Below, one piece after another: positions 1 through 4,682 of a DNA stretch of 5,056 bases. Location: assembly GCA_038227045.1 (NCBI GenBank), contig JBBRQD010000222.1, positions 1-5,056 on the forward strand, in the 5' to 3' direction. Below the pieces are notes generated by a model. It was not told the origin of the DNA and did not search any database. It was given only the letters and a program-made list of their open reading frames with translations. Made by a program: the position numbers and the translations under genes. Each line of letters starts with the position of its first letter. The first letter of the stretch is position 1. Source of the DNA: JANXLS01 sp038227045 (lineage in GTDB: Bacteria; Planctomycetota; SZUA-567; H5-PLA8).

Positions 1-203
1 GGCAATCCGTTCTTCTCGCTCAACACGTCGCTCTCAGCTTTCCTCAACGCGTCCAGCGCCTGCTCCTTCGTGACGCCGGCCTTTTTGCGGTGAAACTACC
101 CGCGGGCATCGGTGAACTCGATGTACCACGCCTTCGTGACGAGCTCGACCCGCTCGCCGCTCGCCTTCGTCCAGGCGGATTTTGGTCTGCAAACTCTTCC
201 CAT
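1..203 (-). pseudogene. Tyrosine recombinase (phage-type integrase) N-terminus, partial, amber-interrupted
   Basis: The minus frame starts at the ATG at 203-201, ten bases after an AAGGAG ribosome binding site, and runs off the left edge. Its first 35 residues open MGRVCRPKSAW and end in KAWYIEFTDARG. A TAG at 98-96 is codon 36, and 31 further in-frame residues follow (FHRKKAGVTKEQALDALRK, then AESDVLSEKNGL). The combined segment resembles the N-terminal arm/SAM-like region of planctomycete tyrosine recombinases: a basic start, a W-x-x-E-F/Y strand, a basic patch, then a helix of the 'K-x-x-A-x-x-x-L-x-K' type. The catalytic domain would lie beyond the window. The family places a lysine at the stop position, so a single AAG-to-TAG change is the simplest origin. 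The helix-turn-helix gene upstream, 54 bases away, is the usual partner of such integrases. Assignment rests on motif style only. A restart after the stop or a sequencing error cannot be excluded. Confidence 0.68.
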
Positions 204-257
204 TTTTCGGTCACTCCTTCCACGACCATCAGGGCGTCACGTGCGGTTTAATCAAGG

Positions 258-482
258 TTATCCAGCGCGCTTCTGGCGCTTTTGTTCCGCAGCGTTCCAT
301 TTGGCGAATGTCGCCGCCGGCGGGCAGCCCGCGCGAACCCAGGCTGCCAGATCGTCCGGGAAGAAGCGCGGCGATGATCCCACGCGAACATGCGGGATGC
401 TGCCAGGTTCATCAGGGCGTTGGGTCAGCGCTGACCAGATCCAACGCGGGGATTTTTGGAGATATTTGGCCGCATCGGGTAT
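258..482 (-). pseudogene. Excisionase/MerR-like helix-turn-helix protein, 5'-truncated
   Basis: From 482 down to the TAA at 260-258 the minus strand has a 74-residue open frame with no plausible start codon. It begins IPDAAKYLQKSPRWIWSAL, a helix-turn-helix of the HTH_17/excisionase type. It continues with the wing (IPHVRVGSSPRFFPDDLAAW) and a tail beginning VRAGCPP and ending in a basic KRQKRAG. Planctomycete proteins of this type usually have a start codon and about ten more residues before the 'DAAKYL' helix. Here the frame is closed by a TAG at 485-483 and a TGA further up, and the sequence above belongs to another gene in another frame. The N-terminus therefore appears to have been cut away. 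Proteins of this family bind DNA and often direct excision or regulate the adjacent integrase. The integrase remnant begins 54 bases downstream. GC content is clearly higher here (about 68 percent over 301-420) than in the gene upstream. Confidence 0.68.
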
Positions 483-1023
483 CTACTCGCTTTGATTCGC
501 CAAGCTCTTTCAAGGCAGCTTTCACCGTTGAAACGCTCAAACCTAAGCGTTTGGCCAATTCTTCGGCCGTGTAAGCCGCACTGTCTAATTCTTCCAATAT
601 TCTATTTTGCGTTGTGGTGCTAATGGGCGCGGCCGGCGCGGACTCATTTCCATTCAATCGCGGCCATTCTTCGCACCAAACATCATTGCCAAGCGGCGTG
701 ACAACTAGCTGAGTGCCGGGTACTCCGGACATTATTCTCGGGAAATGGTTTTCGGGTAGGGGGACGTTCCAAGATATAATTTGGTCGCTACCCACGATAC
801 ACTCTTCTTTAAGCCAGCCTCTTTCAAGACAATAGGCTTTGGCGTAATGGTATTCCATCCCAACTTCCGCCCAATTGAAATCTTCAAACACTGCCTTTTC
901 GAAGGTGGGTAGTAACTCTGATTCGTCGTAGTCGTACCAGCGATTGTGAATACCTGCTTTCATAACGAAATTAATAAAATAGAGGGCAAGCTGTCGGTGA
1001 TTAAATCTGCTGATTTGTTTCAC
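412..1023 (-). CDS. Uncharacterised two-part winged-helix DNA-binding protein, probably with a replaced C-terminus
   Basis: I place the start at the GTG at 1023-1021, five bases after AGGAAG, giving 203 residues. The frame stays open upstream to an ATG at 1164, but those 47 residues look non-coding and lack such a site. Residues 1-120 include RQLALYFINFVMKAG, a segment with AYCLERGWLKEE and a strand LVVTPLGNDVWCEEW; the 'RGWL...LTPLG' layout resembles a winged helix. After a short P/A/T linker (129-138), residues 139-180 form a clearer helix-turn-helix: NRILEELDSAAYTAEELAKR followed by LGLSVSTVKAALKELGESKR. Residues 181-203 lie out of frame over the start of the excisionase-like remnant and have no family character, so the native C-terminus is probably lost. 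I do not recognise a named family; a transcriptional or element-control role is inferred from the fold. Base composition is moderate (about 43 percent GC in the stretches counted), unlike the DNA downstream. Confidence 0.77.
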   Translation of the reverse strand: MKQISRFNHRQLALYFINFVMKAGIHNRWYDYDESELLPTFEKAVFEDFNWAEVGMEYHYAKAYCLERGWLKEECIVGSDQIISWNVPLPENHFPRIMSGVPGTQLVVTPLGNDVWCEEWPRLNGNESAPAAPISTTTQNRILEELDSAAYTAEELAKRLGLSVSTVKAALKELGESKRVDTRCGQISPKIPALDLVSADPTP

Positions 1024-1129
1024 TGTCGCTTCCTTTGCCGAAGCGGGGTCTTTGCGTTGACGTGAACACGGGAAGCGGTGCAAAGTTTCCGCTTGTCGGG
1101 TTCGAAGCCCTATCCCGTATTCAATTGGA

Positions 1130-1157
1130 ACTATACCGCGTGAAGCATTCCCCGCAA
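1130..1157 (-). promoter_or_regulatory. Possible sigma70-type promoter for the winged-helix gene
   Basis: On the minus strand TTGCGG (1157-1152) and TATAGT (1135-1130) are 16 bases apart, matching three of six and five of six consensus positions. The site would give a leader of roughly 100 bases before the GTG start at 1023. It lies inside the apparent N-terminal extension of the frame, which fits that extension being untranslated. The -35 half is weak and planctomycete promoters are poorly defined, so this is only a candidate. Confidence 0.22.
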
Positions 1158-1302
1158 AGGTCAACTACGGCCAGCCAGCGGCGTTGTGGCGGCTTCGGCG
1201 GGCGTTCGTGGGATTCTCGGCTCGAAGGCGTGGCGTCGTCCAGCAGCGCCGCAAATCGTGGCCGTGATTCGTGGGAGCGTGGCCCGGTGCAGCGGCTACG
1301 AT

Positions 1303-1479
1303 ATGGAATATCCCGTCGGGACCGTTGCGAAATTGACCTTGGACGAATTTGGAGCGATCCTCGGCTGGTTTAAAACAATCCTGAAAGAACAAGTGATGCT
1401 GAACTCTATGAATTTTGAGGGCAAAGTGACACGCCGACGAAAGAAGTCTTGGCGCGGTGTCATCGATAATAATTTTTGA
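1303..1479 (+). CDS. Doubtful small ORF or gene remnant, 58 residues
   Basis: An ATG at 1303 opens a 58-residue frame ending in TGA at 1477-1479. The same frame is open upstream to a GTG at 1186, but the added residues look like chance reading of GC-rich DNA. The part from ATG onward reads more like protein: an amphipathic helix (KLTLDEFGAILGWFKTILKE) and then a basic tail (KVTRRRKKSWRG). No ribosome binding site precedes either start, and I do not recognise a family. It could be the 3' remnant of a lost gene or chance. Confidence 0.22.
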   Translation: MEYPVGTVAKLTLDEFGAILGWFKTILKEQVMLNSMNFEGKVTRRRKKSWRGVIDNNF

Positions 1480-1511
1480 AATTTGCGAAACCCTTAAGAA
1501 TATGATGTGTC

Positions 1512-1517
1512 TATAAT
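1512..1517 (+). promoter_or_regulatory. Possible -10 box for the propeller gene
   Basis: A perfect TATAAT sits 48 bases before the ATG at 1566, in an AT-rich stretch. No matching -35 hexamer occurs at 16 to 18 bases upstream; the nearest TTGCGA (1483-1488) is 23 bases away, too far for a standard promoter. It is the best candidate for transcription of the downstream gene, but is unproven. Confidence 0.25.
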
Positions 1518-1565
1518 AATGAATGAAAACTCCGAGTCCCGCCGCAAAATTAGGGATGCAATGCC

Positions 1566-3224
1566 ATGAGTTGCACGCGCACATGTGATTCTCAGATTCC
1601 ACGCCGGAACGCTCGTGCAGGTGTGATAGTGTGTATGTTTGCACTTACATGCGCGCTCGCGGCGGGAGATACTCCGGTTGAAGTTGGGATACATGCCTAC
1701 ACCTATTCATCGAAGCAAGTTGAGCAACCCCTTCGCCGATCGTCATATTGGGGGAATTTTGAACAGCAGGGCCTTGTGCTCTCCGACGGTCGCGTGGCAA
1801 TGTTCATGTCGCGCGAAGGCGCGGGCCTTGCGATTTTCGATCCGAAGACCGAAAGCATCACGATCAAGAAACACGCCGCACAGCAGAGCCCATTCCATCT
1901 TGCGATGCTGCCGGATGATAAAGTGCTGTTGCTTAGTGGCCGGCAGGCGGAGATTTACGACGTCAGGAAAGACGAGTACGCGCCGGTTAAGGGCGAATTT
2001 CCGAACGGGCATATCTGGTATTGCGGTTTTTGCCGATTACCGGATGGACGTTATTTTTTCAGTGGTAGTTTCGACCAACACGATTCATCGGACATCTGCT
2101 GCTATTTCGATCCGAAGTTTAATACCTTTACGCCCGCCGGAAAAATGGCCAAACCCCGTGCGCGCCACAGCGTCACTTGGATCGGCGACAATCAGATTTT
2201 GATCGCCGGCGGACAGGGTAAGGACTACTACAAGCAAACCTACGATACATTGGAGATTTTCGACATTGGGACGGGAACGTCGAGAATGTTACCTGCGACA
2301 ATGAAGTATTCGCGCGCGGGTCACGGCGCGATTCGCTTGAAAGATGGGACCGTGCTGTTTGTCGGAGGGGAGAGTCCGGCCAACAATCATAGTCCGCCGC
2401 CGGAAGCCGAAGTTTTCGATTCGAAAGCGCAAACGGTGTCCCCTGCTGGAACGATGGCACGGCCTCGACGCTATGGGATTCTGGCGCCTTTACCTAGTGG
2501 CCGCGTGGCCGTTTTCTATGGCGACGATTATACGCGACTGGTGGAGATTTACGTCCCCGAAACTAAGAGTTTTGTCTTGGCGGACCAATTGACAATGGAG
2601 CAGCGCGTGCTTTGTTACACCGAATCCATCGCGATGCCCGACGGCCGCGTTCTCAACGTCGGTACACGCGGCAATTTCAATGACAAAGAGATTGTGGCGT
2701 TCCTTGAGTTTTTCACAGAAGAAAAGCGATTGGTGCCCGATTCCATCGCGCCCGGCCCAAAGACGATTCCGGCGGATGTGGCGACATTGTTGAATGATTT
2801 GAGCGCTGACGATTTTGCGAAACGCGATGCGGCAACAGAAAAACTTTCGAAACGTATAGAAGAATTGCGTGTCTGGATTGAACCGCTCAAGGACAGTCCC
2901 GATCCCGAAGTAAAAGCACGCGTGATGAAGTTGCTTGGCAAAGTCCCAGTCAAGAATCGGGCGATTCCGTGGATGGCCGAGCTTAGACTGAGAAACGGGC
3001 AAATGAAGACTGTTACTTTAGCCGATTCGCGGGTCCTCGAATGGTGCAATCCGAAAGACCAGCGCGTGACGCAAATCTTGGCCGCAGCGAGAGAGGAAAA
3101 GATCGACGAGATTCTCGTCCGCTTTCCCAAAAGCTATTCGTACCAGACGCAAGGTCTCTTGTTCGAACTGGTGGGTTTGACCGGCGTGCGGATCGTAAAA
3201 CTTGGCTCGCCGTTGCAAGAATAG
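1566..3224 (+). CDS. Exported kelch-type seven-bladed beta-propeller protein with planctomycete helical module
   Basis: The 552-residue protein starts with a basic n-region (PRRNAR) and a hydrophobic core, AGVIVCMFALTCALAAG, a signal peptide with likely cleavage near residues 32-34, so it should act outside the cytoplasm. AGGGA at 1552-1556, nine bases before the ATG, supports this start. Residues 68-390 show seven repeats of a 'L-x-D/S-G-R-V-hydrophobic' strand and an 'I/V-F/Y-D-x-K/E-T' strand (for example LSDGRVAMF, LKDGTVLFVGG, LPSGRVAVFYG, MPDGRVLNVG), with kelch-like double glycines at 215-216 and 267-268. This is enough for a complete seven-bladed propeller, usually a binding platform. 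Residues 405-460 (LLNDLSADDFAKRDAATEKL onward) match a helical module known from planctomycete repeat proteins. Residues 465-552 form an alpha/beta-looking domain I cannot name. No catalytic motif is seen; a ligand- or surface-binding role is inferred. It is not obviously in an operon. Confidence 0.92.
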   Translation: MSCTRTCDSQIPRRNARAGVIVCMFALTCALAAGDTPVEVGIHAYTYSSKQVEQPLRRSSYWGNFEQQGLVLSDGRVAMFMSREGAGLAIFDPKTESITIKKHAAQQSPFHLAMLPDDKVLLLSGRQAEIYDVRKDEYAPVKGEFPNGHIWYCGFCRLPDGRYFFSGSFDQHDSSDICCYFDPKFNTFTPAGKMAKPRARHSVTWIGDNQILIAGGQGKDYYKQTYDTLEIFDIGTGTSRMLPATMKYSRAGHGAIRLKDGTVLFVGGESPANNHSPPPEAEVFDSKAQTVSPAGTMARPRRYGILAPLPSGRVAVFYGDDYTRLVEIYVPETKSFVLADQLTMEQRVLCYTESIAMPDGRVLNVGTRGNFNDKEIVAFLEFFTEEKRLVPDSIAPGPKTIPADVATLLNDLSADDFAKRDAATEKLSKRIEELRVWIEPLKDSPDPEVKARVMKLLGKVPVKNRAIPWMAELRLRNGQMKTVTLADSRVLEWCNPKDQRVTQILAAAREEKIDEILVRFPKSYSYQTQGLLFELVGLTGVRIVKLGSPLQE

Positions 3225-3427
3225 ATTTGACCGCGTGCCTACCCGCCACAAAATCACCGCCAGCCCGATAACGTCGTCGCGAGTGAACCAAGATTGATGT
3301 TGCGGTTCGGTGGGTCGTTGCGTTTGGCAAGGTTCCAAGCGCGTTAAACGCAAGGCGCTATAAAGTGACCCGATTCCCCCTTGGCGGGTATGGGTTCAGG
3401 CAACGTTCCCGATTCTCACACACACAA

Positions 3428-3459
3428 ACTTTTTTTAAAAAAAAGTAGAGCGCTTTTTT
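3428..3459. repeat. A/T palindrome with overlapping alternative hairpin
   Basis: ACTTTTTTT (3428-3436) is followed directly by AAAAAAAAGT (3437-3446), a near-perfect palindrome with one extra A. The same A-run can instead pair downstream: AAAAAAG (3439-3445), loop TAGAGCG, then CTTTTTT (3453-3459), a 7-bp stem that leads into a T-run. The two structures exclude each other. The second resembles a weak, AU-rich terminator hairpin. The tracts could also simply bend the DNA. The sequence is directly visible; the function is not known. Confidence 0.45.
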
Positions 3460-3465
3460 GAGGGC

Positions 3466-3479
3466 CTCTCATAGGAGAG
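3466..3479 (+). promoter_or_regulatory. Hairpin enclosing a Shine-Dalgarno sequence
   Basis: CTCTC (3466-3470) can pair with GAGAG (3475-3479) across the four-base loop ATAG. The loop and right arm contain AGGAG (3473-3477), which lies four bases before the ATG at 3482. If transcribed, this would hide part of the ribosome binding site. A 5-bp stem is short and may be chance. Confidence 0.25.
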
Positions 3480-3481
3480 AC

Positions 3482-3595
3482 ATGCAAAAAACACGTCGAA
3501 TTATGGGGTATAATTCAGGCCGGTTTAAGCGCGAATTCGATCATTTCTGCCTTAGCAACCGCCATGCCATTGTTGGATTCGACGTCCGCATGTGA
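3482..3595 (+). CDS. Doubtful 37-residue ORF with a strong ribosome binding site
   Basis: ATG at 3482 follows AGGAG by four bases and opens 37 codons ending in TGA at 3593-3595. The product starts MQKTRRIMGYNSGRFKREF and shows no known motif or hydrophobic segment. One base over, the same DNA reads as a signal-peptide-like stretch (GIIQAGLSANSIISALATA, then a Cys after SA) ending at a TAG after GSRP, but without its own start codon. A one-base deletion near 3485 would join the ATG to that frame, so this may be the frameshifted start of a lost exported protein. Both readings are uncertain. Confidence 0.2.
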   Translation: MQKTRRIMGYNSGRFKREFDHFCLSNRHAIVGFDVRM

Positions 3596-3700
3596 ACCCA
3601 TCCATGAAAAGAACTACTCGCGCAACGAGGGCAGTCGCCCTTAGTTTGCCAATATACGACGGGATTCTGTATATTTGGAGGTGTTAATAATTGTCTAATC

Positions 3701-3982
3701 GTGCTCCAATTTAGATGCCGTACGATCCTTTATACAACTTCTTCCGCATCGAAGAAGGGCTTGGCCGAGGGAGGAGCGGCGAACGCGAATATCAAGCGAC
3801 AAATGGCGGCATTGGCTGAAAGCGGTGGCGGTGCATTTTCACCTGAGGCGGCGGGAAAAGAAATTATAGGAACAATTGGAGCAAGCTACAATATCAATAA
3901 GCGCTGGTCCGTATCGCTGGGAATTAGCTACGACAACAATCATGCTGTGCTAATTCGTCCCGGATTTACGTTGCACTTTTAG
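3701..3982 (+). CDS. Outer-membrane beta-barrel-like C-terminal fragment, 93 residues
   Basis: The frame is open from 3608, with GTG at 3701 as the first usable start. GGAGG at 3677-3681 is about 19 bases away, too far to serve it, so the true start is unclear. The first 20 residues look random. Residues from about 21 read as protein: a helical, alanine-rich part (KRQMAALAESGGGAFSPEAA) and then alternating strands IIGTIGASYNINKRWSVSLG and ISYDNNHAVLIRPGFTLHF. The C-terminus ends in Phe with hydrophobic residues at every second position, the usual signature of outer-membrane barrels recognised by BamA. A barrel needs many more strands, and no signal peptide is present, so this is most likely the 3' remnant of a larger gene, or a divergent small protein. 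It ends 199 bases before the PepSY-like gene on the same strand. Confidence 0.45.
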   Translation: MLQFRCRTILYTTSSASKKGLAEGGAANANIKRQMAALAESGGGAFSPEAAGKEIIGTIGASYNINKRWSVSLGISYDNNHAVLIRPGFTLHF

Positions 3983-4108
3983 GATCGCACTCAGGTAATT
4001 TTGTTCCTGCAGGCAATAGAGCTTTGGATTTGCACTTGCTCGCTTGTGTTTGAAAAGTGGAGTTATTATTAATCCGTCACCGGCATCATCATGACCGGCT
4101 CGTTTTCA

Positions 4109-4127
4109 GGATGCGCATCCGTGATGC
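4109..4127 (+). repeat. Overlapping inverted repeats in the leader of the PepSY-like gene
   Basis: GGATGCGCATCC (4109-4120) is a perfect palindrome. Its right half GCATC (4115-4119) can instead pair with GATGC (4123-4127) across the loop CGT. A further GCATC at 4083-4087 could pair with GATGC at 4110-4114. These pairings are mutually exclusive. They lie 55 to 100 bases before the start at 4182, so they could be an operator or a leader RNA switch, or chance. No promoter hexamers are clear enough to say whether this DNA is transcribed. Confidence 0.3.
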
Positions 4128-4181
4128 ATGGCGCGTCCATAGTCGTGTCGATTTAAGATTTTGTTGCGTGGAGAAGTATCA

Positions 4182-4682
4182 ATGACAATGCGTGCTTGTT
4201 TCCTGATTGCGGCGTTCCTGATGGCGAGCGTTCTATCGAAAGAATCGTATGCGCGCGACGTTGAACTTGCGGTGGGCAACGTGCCGGAGAGCATCATCTC
4301 GGCGGCGAAAAACGCCTTTCCGGGGAAGGTCAGCAAGTTCCTAACCGCCGAAAAGCGCACCGTGGATAAAAAGCTGGTGCATTATTCGCTCGAAATAAAA
4401 TTGAAAGACAAGTCGGTGATCGATGCCTATTTCAACGAGGATGGAAAACTTCTCCGCACCGGCATCAGCATCAAACCGGAAGCGGTACCCGTGGCCGTTC
4501 GGGATGCGTTTCAGAAATCGTACTCGGAGTGGACGGTCACCGAACTCAACAAGGAGACAGACGCGGAAACCAAGGCCGATTTCTACAGCGTTGACATTAA
4601 CAAAGACGGCAAAATGCTTGAATTGGACTTTTCGCCAGACGGCAAGATCGTCAAGATATTGGAGTTAAAGAACGAGGATTAG
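4182..4682 (+). CDS. Exported PepSY-like domain protein, 166 residues
   Basis: ATG at 4182 is chosen because GGAGAAG (4170-4176) lies five bases before it; the frame is open to a TTG at 4161, which would include the binding site. Residues 1-24 (MTMRACFLIAAFLMASVLSK, then ESYA) are a signal peptide with cleavage after SYA. The mature part has two similar halves. The first, about 33-95, is a helix (VPESIISAAKNAFPG), then strands ending in AYFNEDGKLLRTG. The second, about 101-160, is a helix (VPVAVRDAFQKSY) and strands ending in SVDINKDGKMLELDFSPDGK. This is the pattern of the PepSY-like (BLIP-like) family: small periplasmic or surface proteins of largely unknown role, thought to bind or inhibit partners. 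Residues 138-149 also fit an EF-hand loop (D-x-N-x-D-G-x5-D), which may be coincidental in a beta-hairpin. The gene seems to be a single unit, and its end overlaps the opposing frame by 32 bases. Confidence 0.88.
   Translation: MTMRACFLIAAFLMASVLSKESYARDVELAVGNVPESIISAAKNAFPGKVSKFLTAEKRTVDKKLVHYSLEIKLKDKSVIDAYFNEDGKLLRTGISIKPEAVPVAVRDAFQKSYSEWTVTELNKETDAETKADFYSVDINKDGKMLELDFSPDGKIVKILELKNED

Larger units (their letters stand above)
1024..1565. other. Divergent intergenic stretch without a convincing gene
   Basis: This stretch lies between the minus-strand winged-helix gene and the plus-strand propeller gene, so it should hold both promoters. The part from about 1165 to 1300 is GC-rich and open in several frames, none with a good ribosome binding site or family character. 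The part from about 1470 to 1560 is AT-rich and looks like a promoter region. One short ORF (1303-1479) is listed separately with low confidence. No tRNA, repeat array or clear terminator is visible. Confidence 0.55.
3225..3700. other. Long gap with no convincing intact gene
   Basis: The stretch follows the stop of the propeller gene. Frames here are short and lack family character. It contains a short CA repeat near 3417-3426, an A/T palindrome with overlapping hairpins (3428-3459), a hairpin containing a ribosome binding site before a 37-codon ORF (3466-3595), and a second ATG at 3604 opening a 27-codon frame without a binding site. The last 93 bases are open in the frame of the beta-barrel-like ORF that follows, but offer no start. 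I see no clear Rho-independent terminator with a GC-rich stem. It may be eroded coding sequence. Confidence 0.5.

Noticed and set aside
227..420. 11-base direct repeat CATCAGGGCGT at 227-237 and 410-420
   Set aside because: A few such 11-base matches are expected by chance in 5 kb, and there is no element-end structure at either copy.
112..574. Plus-strand open frames over the integrase and helix-turn-helix remnants
   Set aside because: They are antisense to frames with clear family character and have no motif of their own.
1098..1110. GGGTTCGAAGCCC, resembling a tRNA T-arm
   Set aside because: No matching acceptor, D or anticodon arms could be found around it on either strand.
1024..1164. 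47-residue N-terminal extension of the winged-helix gene to an ATG at 1164
   Set aside because: The residues lack protein character, no ribosome binding site precedes 1164, and the GTG at 1023 has a good one.
1165..1644. 159-codon minus-strand frame running upstream from the propeller gene start
   Set aside because: Histidine/arginine-rich random composition, no binding site, and it overlaps the promoter region and the propeller gene start.
1743..3130. Several long minus-strand frames antisense to the propeller gene
   Set aside because: They shadow a gene whose plus-strand frame has strong repeat structure; their products are Ser/Arg-rich with no motifs.
3013..3353. Minus-strand frames across the 3' end of the propeller gene, one with a hydrophobic DDVIGLAVILW segment
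   Set aside because: Most of each frame is antisense to coding sequence, and the hydrophobic segment alone does not support a gene.
3509..3514. TATAAT as a promoter for the beta-barrel-like ORF
   Set aside because: No -35 element at suitable spacing; AT-rich DNA makes the hexamer unremarkable.
3604..3687. 27-codon ORF starting MKRTTRATRAVALSLP, like a signal peptide start
   Set aside because: No ribosome binding site, and it ends in two stops before any mature protein sequence.
4106..4360. 84-codon minus-strand frame antisense to the PepSY-like gene
   Set aside because: It is a shadow of a well-supported gene and has no motif.
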